Below are positions 1-14,450 of a DNA stretch of 64,000 nucleotides, piece after piece. Origin of the DNA: Comamonadaceae bacterium (lineage in GTDB: Bacteria > Pseudomonadota > Gammaproteobacteria > Burkholderiales > Burkholderiaceae_C); contig JAIXSQ010000007.1 of the NCBI GenBank assembly GCA_027484575.1, positions 1 to 64,000 of the forward strand, written 5' to 3'. Below the pieces are notes generated by a model, which was given only the letters and a program-made list of their open reading frames with translations, did not search any database and had not been told where the DNA came from. Both the position numbers and the translations under genes were made by a program. Positions within the stretch are counted from its first letter, which is position 1; the number at the start of each line of letters is the position of its first letter.

Positions 1-460
1 GCGGGCCCGTGCCCGCGCCCGCGGCCGCCACGCCGGTGCCCGCCACCGGGTCGGCACCGGCGCCATCGCCGGGGCCCTGGCCCTCGGCCGGCCCGCCCGC
101 GGCCGCGCGCGCGCCGCGTCCGGCCAGGGCCAGCATGGCCTGCGGCAGCAAGGCCGCAGCGTCGGCGGCCGGGGCCGCAGCGGCAGCCACCGGCAGGCCC
201 GCACCGGCCTGCTCGGCAGCGGCCGGCGCTGCGGCGTCGGCCTGCGGCGCGTCGCCGGCCGCCAGCGCGGGGCCCGCACCGGCGCCGGCGCCCTCGCCCA
301 GGGCCTGCAGCAGCGCCGCGAAGGCGTCCGCCGGGCCGGCCTCGGCGGCCCCCGCTGCCTTGCCGGGCTCCGGCCGCGCGGCGCCGCCCGCGCGGGCGGC
401 GCCGGCATGGGCATGGGAAGGGGTGTGGGCGGACTTGGCGGTGGCGGTCGGGGTGCTCAT
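1..460 (-). CDS. fliK: Flagellar hook-length control protein FliK, N-terminal part (cut by window edge)
   Basis: FliK is secreted by the flagellar export apparatus. It measures hook length and, through FlhB, switches export from hook to filament substrates. Only about the first 153 codons are present, because the gene continues past base 1. The start ATG at 460 overlaps the fliJ stop (ATGA), so the two are translationally coupled. The visible part is an Ala/Pro/Gly-rich low-complexity region with a short FAALLQAL-type segment near residue 43, typical of the disordered FliK N-terminus. The conserved C-terminal domain lies outside the window, so the call rests on composition plus position as last visible gene of fliFGHIJK. 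Confidence 0.85.
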   Translation of the reverse strand, partial: MSTPTATAKSAHTPSHAHAGAARAGGAARPEPGKAAGAAEAGPADAFAALLQALGEGAGAGAGPALAAGDAPQADAAAPAAAEQAGAGLPVAAAAAPAADAAALLPQAMLALAGRGARAAAGGPAEGQGPGDGAGADPVAGTGVAAAGAGTGP

Positions 461-900
461 GGCAGGGGGTCCTCGGTGCGGGTGGCGGCACGGGCCGCGA
501 ATTCGTCGGCCGCGTGCTGGTCGCGGCGCTGCTCGCGCGCGTGGCGCTGCTGCGCCTGGCGCCGGTCCAGGGTCTCGAAGGCGAGCAGGCGCTGCTGGCA
601 GTCGGCCAGCAGCCGCTGCTGGTGCTCGGCCTGCAGGCGGCGGGCCTCCACGTCCTGCGTCTGCAGGCCGATCGCCTCGTCCAGCCGGCTCACGAACTGC
701 TGGTAGTCGGCCATGCCGGGGCCGTCGCCACGGCCCAGCGCCGCCGGCGAGCGCGCCAGGCATTCCTGCCGGAAGGCCTGCAGCCGCTGCAGCGTGGCGC
801 CGGCCTGCGCCTGCGCCTGCTGGGCCTGCCGCAGCCGGGCCGACTGGGCGTCGCGCGCGGCCTGCGCGCGCTCGATCAGCAGCGGCAGCACGGCGCGCAT
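457..900 (-). CDS. fliJ: Flagellar export chaperone/stalk protein FliJ
   Basis: 147 residues, almost entirely helical, Gln/Arg/Ala-rich and with heptad-like spacing. This fits FliJ, the coiled-coil stalk that sits in the FliI ATPase ring and escorts empty chaperones at the export gate. The start [13 protein letters not shown] is typical of the family. Its ATG shares one base with the fliI stop (TGATG), and its stop overlaps the fliK start by four bases. Sequence conservation is low in this family, so length, coiled-coil character and position between fliI and fliK carry the call. Confidence 0.9.
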   Translation of the reverse strand: MRAVLPLLIERAQAARDAQSARLRQAQQAQAQAGATLQRLQAFRQECLARSPAALGRGDGPGMADYQQFVSRLDEAIGLQTQDVEARRLQAEHQQRLLADCQQRLLAFETLDRRQAQQRHAREQRRDQHAADEFAARAATRTEDPLP

Positions 901-2312
901 CAGCCCCAGCCTCCGGCCTGCGCCATCAGCGCATGCAGCTGCTGCACGCTGCCGGCCAGCGGCGCGCCCTCGCGCATGTCCTGCTGCAGGAAGGCGGCGA
1001 TCTGCGGCTGCAGCCGGATCGCCAGGTCGGCCTGCGGGTCCGAGCCGGGCACGTAGGCGCCCACGGCCAGCAGGTCGCGGTTGCGCTGGTAGCGCGCCCA
1101 CAGCGCCTTGAGCGCGCGGGCCGCCTGCAGCTGGCGCTGGTCGGTCACGTTGTGCATCACGCGCGAGATCGACTGCTCGACGTCGATCGCGGGGTAGTGG
1201 CCCTGCTCGGCGATGGCGCGCGACAGCACGATGTGCCCGTCCAGGATGGCGCGGGCGTTGTCGGCGATCGGGTCCTGCTGGTCGTCGCCCTCGGCCAGCA
1301 CGGTGTAGAACGCCGTGATCGAGCCCACGCCGTTCAGGCCGTTGCCGGTGCGCTCGACCAGCGCCGGCAGGCGGGCGAACACCGAGGGCGGGTAGCCCTT
1401 GGTGGCCGGCGGCTCGCCCAGGGCCAGCGCCATCTCGCGGTGCGCCATCGCGTAGCGGGTCAGCGAATCCATCAGCAGCAGCACGTGCTGGCCGCGGTCG
1501 CGGAAGTACTCGGCCAGCGCGGTGGCATAGGCGGCGCCCTGCATGCGCATCAGCGGCGGCAGGTCGGCCGGGGCGGCCACCACGATGGCGCGCCGGCGGC
1601 CCTCCTCGCCCAGGATGTCCTCGACGAACTCCTTGACCTCGCGGCCGCGCTCGCCGACCAGGCCGACGATGGTCACGTCGGCACGGGTGTAGCGGGCCAT
1701 CATGCCCATGAGCACCGACTTGCCCACGCCGGAGCCGGCGAACAGGCCCAGGCGCTGGCCGCGGCCGACGGTCAGCAGCGCGTTGATCGCGCGCACGCCC
1801 ACGTCCAGCGGCTCGCGCACCGGGTCGCGGTCCATCGCGTTGATCGGCTCGCGCACCAGCGGCTCGTTGCGGGCGCCGAACACCGGCGGCCCGTTGTCCA
1901 GCGGCGCGCCGGAGGGGTCGACCACCCGCCCGAGCAGCGCCTCGCCCATGGGCAGGCGGCGCAGGTGCTGGCCGTGCGCGGGCTGCGCCGGCGCGCCCTG
2001 GCCATAGTGCAGGCCCTCGAAGGGATAGTGGATCGGCTCGACCCGCGCGCCGGGCGACAGGCCGGTGATGTCCCCGGTGGGCATCAGGTGCAGCCGGCCC
2101 TTGGCGAAGCCGACCACCTCGGCCTCGGTGCTGCGGTGGCCGTCGTGCACGCGGCAGACGCTGCCCAGCGGCAGCCGCAGGCCGGTGGCCTCCATCACCA
2201 GGCCGGAGACGCGCACCAGCCGTCCCGCCACGGCCAGCGGCACGCCGCCGGCCAGCAGGCCGCGGTGGGCCTGCAGGTGGTGGCACAGGCGTTGCGGAAG
2301 GGTCGGGTTCAT
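900..2312 (-). CDS. fliI: Flagellum-specific export ATPase FliI
   Basis: 470 residues, normal length. FliI is the soluble F1-beta-like ATPase of the flagellar type III export apparatus and works with FliH and FliJ at the cytoplasmic face. The Walker A loop AGSGVGKS, the Walker B region [11 protein letters not shown] and the export-ATPase signature [11 protein letters not shown] are all present. The ATG at 2312 follows a gap of about 200 bp that holds three palindromic repeats, which separates it from fliH. The gene runs directly into fliJ with a one-base overlap. Confidence 0.97.
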   Translation of the reverse strand: MNPTLPQRLCHHLQAHRGLLAGGVPLAVAGRLVRVSGLVMEATGLRLPLGSVCRVHDGHRSTEAEVVGFAKGRLHLMPTGDITGLSPGARVEPIHYPFEGLHYGQGAPAQPAHGQHLRRLPMGEALLGRVVDPSGAPLDNGPPVFGARNEPLVREPINAMDRDPVREPLDVGVRAINALLTVGRGQRLGLFAGSGVGKSVLMGMMARYTRADVTIVGLVGERGREVKEFVEDILGEEGRRRAIVVAAPADLPPLMRMQGAAYATALAEYFRDRGQHVLLLMDSLTRYAMAHREMALALGEPPATKGYPPSVFARLPALVERTGNGLNGVGSITAFYTVLAEGDDQQDPIADNARAILDGHIVLSRAIAEQGHYPAIDVEQSISRVMHNVTDQRQLQAARALKALWARYQRNRDLLAVGAYVPGSDPQADLAIRLQPQIAAFLQQDMREGAPLAGSVQQLHALMAQAGGWG

Positions 2313-2384
2313 GCGCGGGCTCCGCAGGTGGCGTCGGTCCCGCGCCGGCGGGCATTTAGGCGCGAGCGCCGCGCGAGATCGTGG

Positions 2385-2491
2385 GTCCCCGCCTGCGCGG
2401 GGACGACGGGCCCTGCCCCGTCATGCCCGCGCAGGCGGGCATCCACGGTCGGGCGCGGCGGCAGGTGCTGGGTCCCCGCCTGCGCGGGGAC
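2385..2491. repeat. Three copies of a 20-bp palindromic repeat between fliH and fliI
   Basis: Three perfect 8-bp inverted repeats with a 4-nt loop lie at 2385-2404 (GTCCCCGC-ctgc-GCGGGGAC), 2423-2442 (ATGCCCGC-gcag-GCGGGCAT) and 2472-2491 (as the first). The loop shows the middle copy is inverted relative to the others. The same family recurs at 26808 and at 53436-53504. The form resembles dRS3/REP-type dispersed extragenic palindromes. The copies break the otherwise overlapping fliH-fliI junction and could pause or stabilise the transcript. Confidence 0.85.
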
Positions 2492-2511
2492 GACGGGCAG
2501 GTGCCGCGGGC

Positions 2512-3228
2512 TCATGCGAACGGCTCCTCGTCGCGGCCCAGCCGCGCCATCACAGCCTGCCAGCGGGCCTCGAAGCCGGCATCGGCGATGCCGGTGTCGC
2601 CCTCGACGCGGCAGCTGCCGGCCGGCAGGCCGGGGTCCTCGCGCACGCTGCAGTGGCCGGCCTGCACCGCCTCCAGCTGCGGCGCCAGCCGGGCGGCGTC
2701 CTGCGGGTTCAGGTGGATCTCCAGCGCGCTGGCGCCCTCGCCCAGCGCGCGCAGCGCCTCGCGGGCGGCAGGCAGCAGCGCCTCGGGGCCCAGCGACAGC
2801 TCGCGCCGCAGCACCTCGCGGGCGATGTCCACGGCCAGCGTGACCATGTCGCTGGCCAGCTGGGTCTCCAGCGACTGCAGGTCGCGCTGGAAGCCGTCGA
2901 GGATGCGGTTCATGCGCGCGGCCAGGTCGGCCGCGGCGCGCGACTGCGCCGCCTCCAGTGCCTGCGACCCTTGCTCGTAGCCCTGGTCGAAGCCCGCCCG
3001 CAGGCCCTGCTCGTGCCCGCGCCGGTGGCCCAGCGCATAGGCCTGGCGGGCCAGCTCGTTGGAGAAGTCGCGCGCCGACAGCCGCCGCGACGCCTGCGGC
3101 GCGGGCGCGGCCAGCGCCTGCAGGTCGACCAGCCGCGCGCCCTGCAGCGCCTCGGCCGGCGTGATCCGGCTGACCGGCGGCTGCGCGGCCTGCGCCGCCT
3201 GCGCGCCGGACTCAGACGAAGGCTTCAT
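2512..3228 (-). CDS. fliH: Flagellar export ATPase regulator FliH
   Basis: 238 residues. FliH dimerises, binds and restrains FliI, and anchors it to the C-ring (FliN). The N-terminus is variable and Ala/Pro-rich. From about residue 65 there is a run of glycine-spaced residues (ALGHRRGHEQGLRAGFDQG), the GxxxG-type helix typical of FliH, followed by the conserved C-terminal domain with a LAVDIAREVLRREL segment. The start at 3228 lies inside the fliG 3' end, a 17-base overlap. Downstream, three palindromes separate it from fliI. Confidence 0.93.
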   Translation of the reverse strand: MKPSSESGAQAAQAAQPPVSRITPAEALQGARLVDLQALAAPAPQASRRLSARDFSNELARQAYALGHRRGHEQGLRAGFDQGYEQGSQALEAAQSRAAADLAARMNRILDGFQRDLQSLETQLASDMVTLAVDIAREVLRRELSLGPEALLPAAREALRALGEGASALEIHLNPQDAARLAPQLEAVQAGHCSVREDPGLPAGSCRVEGDTGIADAGFEARWQAVMARLGRDEEPFA

Positions 3229-4225
3229 CGCCGCCTCCGCTGAGCATCACCTCGCCCTCGTCGGCCAGGCGCTTGACCAGCTTCAGGATGCCCTTCTGCT
3301 CGGTCTCGACATCCGACAGGCGCACCGGGCCGCGGCTTTCCAGGTCCTCGCGCAGCGTCTCGGCGGCGCGGCTGGACATGTTGGAGAACACGTGCTCGCG
3401 CATCTCGGGCTCGGCGCCCTTGAGCGCCACCACCAGCTGCTCGTTGTTCACCTCGCGCAGCACGCGCTGCATGCTCTTGTTGTCCAGCTTGAGCAGGTCG
3501 GCGAAGGTGAACATCTGCTCCTCGATGCGGGTGGCCAGGTCGGGGTCGTTCTCGCGGATCGCGCCGATCACCGCCGACTCCACGCTGGAGCCCAGGAAGT
3601 TGAGGATCTCGGCGGCAGTCTTGGCGCCGCCCAGCGGGGCCTTGCGCACGCGGTCGCCGCCGGCCAGCACCTTGGACAGCACGTCGTTGAGCTCCTTGAG
3701 CGCGTTCGGCTGGATGCCGTCCAGCGTGGCGATGCGCAGCACGACGTCGGTGCGGGTGCGCTCGTCGAAAGCCTGCAGCACGCCCGAGGCGTGGTCGCGG
3801 TCCAGGTGGACCAGGATGGTGGCGATGATCTGGGGGTGCTCGTTGCGGATCAGCTCGGCGATCGCACCGGGGTCCATCCACTTGAGGCTCTCGATGCCGC
3901 TGACGTCGCGGCCCTGCACGATGCGGTCGATCAGCAGGCCGGCCTTGTCCTCGCCCAGCGCGCGCTTGAGCACGTTGGAGACGTAGGCGCCGGTGTCGCT
4001 GACCAGCGAGCGCTGGGTCTCCACCGTGCGGCCGAAGCGCTCGAGCACCGAGTCGAACTCGGCGTCGGCGACGGTGGTCAGGCGGGCCATGCGTTCGCCG
4101 ATGCGCTGCACCTCCTTGGGCGACAGGTGCTTGAACACCTCGGCGGCGTATTCCTCGCCCAGCGCCAGCAGCAGGATGGCGCTGGCCTGGATGCCTTCTT
4201 CCTCGGCGGCGGTCAGGGCGGCCAT
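3212..4225 (-). CDS. fliG: Flagellar motor switch protein FliG
   Basis: 337 residues, normal length. FliG is the rotor protein of the C-ring that contacts MotA and generates torque; its N-terminus binds FliF. The middle domain includes the EHPQ motif (NEHPQIIATILVHLD), and the C-terminal domain carries the charged torque helix (ESRGPVRLSDVETEQKGILKLVK) with conserved Arg and Asp residues. It begins 18 bases after the fliF stop and overlaps fliH. Confidence 0.98.
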   Translation of the reverse strand: MAALTAAEEEGIQASAILLLALGEEYAAEVFKHLSPKEVQRIGERMARLTTVADAEFDSVLERFGRTVETQRSLVSDTGAYVSNVLKRALGEDKAGLLIDRIVQGRDVSGIESLKWMDPGAIAELIRNEHPQIIATILVHLDRDHASGVLQAFDERTRTDVVLRIATLDGIQPNALKELNDVLSKVLAGGDRVRKAPLGGAKTAAEILNFLGSSVESAVIGAIRENDPDLATRIEEQMFTFADLLKLDNKSMQRVLREVNNEQLVVALKGAEPEMREHVFSNMSSRAAETLREDLESRGPVRLSDVETEQKGILKLVKRLADEGEVMLSGGGDEAFV

Positions 4226-4243
4226 GGTGTGCTCGTTCCGTTC

Positions 4244-5989
4244 TCAGGCAGGGGTGCTGGTGGCCCAGCTGCGCACGACGTTGGCGACCGTCGCCGGGTC
4301 CTGCTTGGCCAGCTGGCGGATGCCTTCCAGCGAGTTGACGCGGGCCTGCTGGCGCGCGGCCTCGGCGGTGGGCAGCAGCGGCACGGCGTCGGGGTCCGGG
4401 GTGACCTTCACCCGCGGCGAGCCGTCGGCGTTGGCCTGCGCGCCCGCGGCGCCGGCCGGCGTGTTCAGGTCGATCGCGTCCTGCACCGTGGCCTCCAGGC
4501 GGCGCGCGGGCGGCGGGCTGCGCACGGCCTTGAGCGCCGGGCGCACGAAGCCCAGGATCACGATCAGGGCCAGCAGGGGCAGCGCCACCCAGGGCGCCAG
4601 CCGGATCGCCAGGTCCTGCACCTCGGGCTGCTTCCACAGGGGCAGCTCGGGGCCGCCGGCGACGGCGGTGGTGGTGAACGGCGCGTTGACCACCTGCACG
4701 GTGTCGCCGCGCTCCTTGTTGTAGCCGATGGCCTCGCGCACCAGCGCGTTGACCTGCTCGAGCTGCTCGGCCGGCAGGCCCGCGGCCTTGCCCGGCTTGC
4801 CGTCCGCGCCGGCCAGGGTCATGTGGTTGACCAGCACCGCCGCCGACAGGCGCTTGACGTTGCCGCTGGCGTTGCGGGTGACCTTGATGGTCTTGTCGAC
4901 CTCGTAGTTGGTCACCGCGTCGCGCTTGACGCCCCCGGCGGCGGCGGCGCCCGTGCCGGTGGTCAGCGCGCCGGGCGCGCCGTTGACCGGCGAGGTGGGC
5001 GTGGCCGGCGGCTGGTTGGACAGCGCGCCCGGGCTGCCGCCCGCGCCGGCGCCACCGGCCCCCGGTGCCTCGGACAGCTGCTGGCTGCGCACGGCCGCCG
5101 GGTTGGTGCCCTGGTTGGGGCCGTAGGTCTCGGCGGTGGACTCGCTCTGGGTGAAGTCGATGTCGGCCGTGACCTGGGCGCGCACGTTGCCCGGGCCGAC
5201 GATGGGCTCGAGGATCGCGACGATGCGCTGCTGCAGTGCCTGCTCGGACTGGCGCACGTACTGCAGCTGCGAGGCGTCCAGGCCGGCCAGCTTCTCGTCG
5301 GGGGCCTGCGACAGCAGGTTGCCGTTCTGGTCCACCACCGACACCGCCTTGGGCGTCATCTCGGGCACGCTGGAGGCCACCAGGTGGACGATGCCCGCGA
5401 CCTGCGAGCGGTCCAGGTTGCGGCCGTTGTACAGCGTCAGCAGCACCGAGGCCGACGGCTTCATCTGCTCGCGCAGGAAGGCGGTCTGGTTGGGCAGCGC
5501 CAGGTGCACCCGCGCCGACTGCACCGCCGACAGCGCCATGATCGAGCGGGCCAGCTCGCCCTCGAGCCCGCGCTGGAAATTGAGCCGCTCCTGGAACTGG
5601 GTGGTGCCGAACTTCTGGTTCTCCATCAGCTCGAAGCCCACCGTGCCGCCCTTGGGCAGGCCCTGCGAGGCGAGCTTCATGCGCACGTCGTTGACCTTGT
5701 CCGACGGCACCAGGATCGCGGCGCCGCCCTCGGCGAACTTGTAGGGCACGTTCAGCTGCGCCAGCGCCCCCAGCACCGCGCCGCCGTCCTTGTCGGACAG
5801 GCTGGTGTAGAGGATGCGCCAGTCGGGCTGCCGGCCGGCACTGACCGCCCAGGCGATCAGGGCCGTCATGGCCAGGGTGGCGAGGGCCAGGCCGAACCTG
5901 CTGCGTGCGGGCATGGCCTGCAGGCGCTGGAACGGCTGGAAGGCCGGGACGTCGGTCGGGGCGGCGGTGGAGGGCAAGCGGGTGTCCAT
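4244..5989 (-). CDS. fliF: Flagellar MS-ring protein FliF
   Basis: 581 residues from ATG 5989; a TTG two codons upstream could also serve. FliF builds the MS ring in the inner membrane that houses the export gate and carries FliG. TM1 lies at about residues 32-50 (FGLALATLAMTALIAWAV), and ring-building motifs of the YscJ/FliF type follow (RILYTSLSDKDGG, QARVHLALP). A Pro/Gly/Thr-rich periplasmic linker comes next, then TM2 near residues 465-485 (APWVALPLLALIVILGFV), and a cytoplasmic tail that binds FliG. It is the first gene of the minus-strand operon, 79 bases from a strong sigma-28-like promoter. Confidence 0.97.
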   Translation of the reverse strand: MDTRLPSTAAPTDVPAFQPFQRLQAMPARSRFGLALATLAMTALIAWAVSAGRQPDWRILYTSLSDKDGGAVLGALAQLNVPYKFAEGGAAILVPSDKVNDVRMKLASQGLPKGGTVGFELMENQKFGTTQFQERLNFQRGLEGELARSIMALSAVQSARVHLALPNQTAFLREQMKPSASVLLTLYNGRNLDRSQVAGIVHLVASSVPEMTPKAVSVVDQNGNLLSQAPDEKLAGLDASQLQYVRQSEQALQQRIVAILEPIVGPGNVRAQVTADIDFTQSESTAETYGPNQGTNPAAVRSQQLSEAPGAGGAGAGGSPGALSNQPPATPTSPVNGAPGALTTGTGAAAAGGVKRDAVTNYEVDKTIKVTRNASGNVKRLSAAVLVNHMTLAGADGKPGKAAGLPAEQLEQVNALVREAIGYNKERGDTVQVVNAPFTTTAVAGGPELPLWKQPEVQDLAIRLAPWVALPLLALIVILGFVRPALKAVRSPPPARRLEATVQDAIDLNTPAGAAGAQANADGSPRVKVTPDPDAVPLLPTAEAARQQARVNSLEGIRQLAKQDPATVANVVRSWATSTPA

Positions 5990-6067
5990 GGACAATACGG
6001 TTCGCCCGGCGATTCTTCCCGCAGCGTCCCTGCCGGCTTGCGGCGATATGCGGGGGTTTCGCGCCCC

Positions 6068-6094
6068 TTATCGGCCGCCGCAGGCAGAACTTGA
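6068..6094 (-). promoter_or_regulatory. Sigma-28 (FliA)-type promoter of fliFGHIJK
   Basis: Read on the minus strand, TCAAGTTC, an 11-base spacer and GCCGATAA. This is close to the enteric FliA consensus (TAAAGTTT-N11-GCCGATAA), with a perfect -10. It lies about 79 bases upstream of the fliF ATG. No equally good element faces fliE on the other strand. Confidence 0.85.
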
Positions 6095-6148
6095 GCCGTA
6101 CAGTGCATCCACCCTCCCGACCAACGCCCCCGCGCGAGCACTGCCGCC

Positions 6149-6487
6149 ATGACCATCCCGCCCGCCGGCTCCGGCCTGCCCACCCCGCTGCTCGACGCCC
6201 TGCGACGCAATGCGGCGGCGCGGGCCAGCCAGCCGGCCGCCGCGCCGGAGAAGGCGGCGGGCAGCCCCTCGTTCGTCAATGCGCTGGACCAGGCGCTCAA
6301 GTCCGTCAGCGCCGCGCAGGAAGATGCGAGCGCCAAGGCGGTGGCCTTCCAGCGCGACCCCTCCTCGGTCAGCCTCGAGGAGACGATGGTCGCGATGCAG
6401 AAGTCGCAGATCGGCTTCCAGTCGGCGCTGCACGTGCGCAACCGGCTGGTGTCGGCCTACAGCGACATCATGAACATGCAGGTCTGA
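6149..6487 (+). CDS. fliE: Flagellar hook-basal body protein FliE
   Basis: 112 residues. FliE is the small adaptor joining the MS ring and export gate to the proximal rod (FlgB). The disordered N-terminus is followed by conserved helices with FVNALDQALKSV and the C-terminal QKSQIGFQSALHVRNRLVSAYSDIMNMQV-type segment found across the family. It is transcribed away from fliF, from which it is separated by about 160 bases, and is followed after 70 bases by a hybrid kinase on the same strand. Confidence 0.95.
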   Translation: MTIPPAGSGLPTPLLDALRRNAAARASQPAAAPEKAAGSPSFVNALDQALKSVSAAQEDASAKAVAFQRDPSSVSLEETMVAMQKSQIGFQSALHVRNRLVSAYSDIMNMQV

Positions 6488-6557
6488 GCGCGCCCGCCAG
6501 CCCGCCCGCGGCCCGGACCCTGCGCCGGCGGCCGTCCCCCCTTCCCGCCCGCCGCCC

Positions 6558-10307
<3,750 letters not shown>

Positions 10308-10401
10308 GCCGTTTGCCTAAGCCGGTTGCGGCAGATCCCTATCAAGGGGCGGGGGTCGCTCCCTAACCTGCGGCGTGCTGCCCTTGCACATCCTGCCGCC
10401 C

Positions 10402-10911
10402 ATGCGCGTCCTCCAGCGACTCCTGCCCTGCCTGTTCGCCTGTGCCCTGCTCGGCCCCGCCGCGGCTTCGGGCCCGTCCGCGCCCACCGCCGCCCGCCCC
10501 GACCCCGAACTGCTGGTCGACGGCCGGCTGCGCGCGCCGCACCAGCCGCTGCGGCTGGGGCTGGCGGCGCTCGACCAGCTGCCGCAGCACAGCTTCACCG
10601 CCGACACGCCCTGGTACCGCCGCCCGATCACGGTCAGCGGCCCGCTGCTGCGCGACGTGCTCGCCCTGGCCGGTGCCGACGGCACCCAGCTGCGCGCGGT
10701 GGCGCTCAACGAATACCAGGTCGTCATCCCGGTCGAGGACGCCCAGCGCCACCGGGTGATCGTCGCCACGCGCATGGACGGCCAGCCCATGCCGGTGCGC
10801 GACAAGGGCCCGTTCTTCGTCATCTACCCCTTCGACGCCGAGCCCCAGCTGCGCCAGGCCACCTACTACGCCCGCTCGATCTGGCAGTTGCGCCGCCTGA
10901 CTGTCGAATGA
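10402..10911 (+). CDS. Small secreted protein of the sulfite oxidase/molybdopterin-binding fold, probably a signalling partner
   Basis: 169 residues from ATG 10402; an in-frame ATG at 10375 would only lengthen the signal peptide. An N-terminal signal peptide (LLPCLFACALLGPAAA) is followed by a compact domain with the pattern of stand-alone oxidoreductase molybdopterin-binding domains (ITVSGPLLRDVLALAGA, ALNEYQVVIPVED, RDKGPFFVIYPFD, YYARSIWQLRRL). The mature part has no cysteine, so the usual Mo-ligating Cys is missing and catalysis is doubtful. The hybrid kinase 237 bases downstream on the same strand suggests it is a periplasmic ligand-binding input. Function is inferred. Confidence 0.7.
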   Translation: MRVLQRLLPCLFACALLGPAAASGPSAPTAARPDPELLVDGRLRAPHQPLRLGLAALDQLPQHSFTADTPWYRRPITVSGPLLRDVLALAGADGTQLRAVALNEYQVVIPVEDAQRHRVIVATRMDGQPMPVRDKGPFFVIYPFDAEPQLRQATYYARSIWQLRRLTVE

Positions 10912-11148
10912 AGCTGTGACCGAACCCGCGACGCCCACGTGAGACGCGCCATGACCGTCCTTCAGCACCAGCGCGGCCAGCAGCGCGTCCCACCCGTCGG
11001 GCCGGGGCGCTGCGCGGCGCATGCGCGCGTTGCGGCCCTTGGCCAGGCGGCCAGCCTGACCTGCGGACCGCGCCTTCGCCTGCGCCCCGCAGCACCCCGT
11101 CGCGGGCGCCGCCGGTTCACTCACAGCTTCTGATCCGCTGGACCCGCC

Positions 11149-13407
<2,259 letters not shown>

Positions 13408-13420
13408 GCGGCCGTGCGCC

Positions 13421-14404
13421 TCAGGCCGCCAGCGGCCGGGCCAGGTACACGCCCTCGCGGCCGGGCACCGGCTGCAGCGTGGGCATCAGCACGGCGCAGT
13501 CCTCGGGCGCCTCGATGCGCAGGTCGCCGTCGGTGGCGACCAGCTCGCCCGCGCGGAAGGTCTCGAAGCCACGCAGCGGCCGGGTGAAGGCGAACTGCGG
13601 CGTCTGCACGACCACCGTGCGCAGCAGCTGGTAGCGCCGCTGCGGCGCGCGCGGCGCCGGCGGGCGCGGTGCGACCAGGCCGAAGTGCGCCAGGAAGTCC
13701 AGCGTCACCTCCACCGCCAGCGCGCCGGTGGCGGCGCGGAAATGCTGGCCGCACTCGGCCACCAGCGCGCAGCCCGCGCCTTCCCCCGGCTCGCCGTGGC
13801 GGCCGTGCTGGATCACCGGCGTGCCCGAGCCCAGGCCGTCGGGCATCAGCAGGTGCACCGCCGGCCGGCCGATGGCCAGCGCCACCTGCGCATTGCGGCC
13901 GAAGGCCGGGTACACCCAGAAGGGCTGCACGTCCTGCGAAGTCGAATGCAGGTCCAGGATGTGGTCGGCCGCGGCCAGCACCGGCCGCAGTTCGCGGGCG
14001 CGGCGCAGTTCGGGGCTGTCCTCGGTGCCGTCCAGCTGCTGCGCCGACCAGACGCGGTTGAGGTTGTGCACCAGCTGGCGGCTGGCGAACGGGCGGGCCG
14101 AGTCAAAGCTCTCGTAGGCGGCCACGTTGGCGAAGCTCACCGTCAGCGTGCCCACCAGCGGCCGCACGCCCTGGTCCAGCAGGTGGCAGGCGGCGACCAT
14201 GCCGCAGAACTCGTTGCCGTGGGTCAGCGCGTTGACCAGCACGTGCGGGCCGGGCCGGCCGCTGTCGAAGCGGTGGACGTAGGCGATGCCGGTGTTGCCG
14301 GCGCGGTAGGCCGACAAATCGCGCGGCAGCAGTTCCAGCGGCGGCACGGGCGGCTCGGCCGCAGCGGCGGTGGCGGTGGCGGTGGCGGTCGGAGAAGGCG
14401 TCAT
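13421..14404 (-). CDS. Succinylglutamate desuccinylase/aspartoacylase (AstE/AspA) family protein
   Basis: 327 residues. Members are zinc-dependent carboxypeptidase-fold enzymes that remove acyl groups from N-acyl amino acids. Zinc-binding and catalytic signatures are visible: THGNEFCG (His and Glu), LDLHSTS (His) and a late AVEVTLDF segment. The N-terminus is a Thr/Ala repeat (residues 1-16), so the true start could be later. It follows the sensor kinase gene on the same strand after 46 bases and ends 13 bases from the converging hybrid kinase. It sits outside any ast operon, so the arginine-degradation role is not supported and the substrate is unknown. Confidence 0.85.
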   Translation of the reverse strand: MTPSPTATATATAAAAEPPVPPLELLPRDLSAYRAGNTGIAYVHRFDSGRPGPHVLVNALTHGNEFCGMVAACHLLDQGVRPLVGTLTVSFANVAAYESFDSARPFASRQLVHNLNRVWSAQQLDGTEDSPELRRARELRPVLAAADHILDLHSTSQDVQPFWVYPAFGRNAQVALAIGRPAVHLLMPDGLGSGTPVIQHGRHGEPGEGAGCALVAECGQHFRAATGALAVEVTLDFLAHFGLVAPRPPAPRAPQRRYQLLRTVVVQTPQFAFTRPLRGFETFRAGELVATDGDLRIEAPEDCAVLMPTLQPVPGREGVYLARPLAA

Positions 14405-14450
14405 GGGCGCCGATTGTCGGCCGCGCGGGACGGCTGCCCTGTGCCGGGCG

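Noticed and set aside
9-2843. Very long open frames on the opposite strand of fliHIJK and of many other genes (for example 6468-10193 minus, 10363-13212 minus, 33301-38694 minus).
   Set aside because: They mirror real genes. High GC removes stop codons from antisense frames. Their products are Arg/His/Gln/Ala-rich with no known domain.
6022-6049. Possible sigma-28 promoter facing fliE.
   Set aside because: GGCGATAT resembles a -10, but there is no acceptable -35 at 11 bases.
10939-11133. 64-residue open frame between the sulfite-oxidase-fold gene and the hybrid kinase, and an antisense frame across the same area.
   Set aside because: Arg/Ala-rich composition, no ribosome site, no recognisable pattern.
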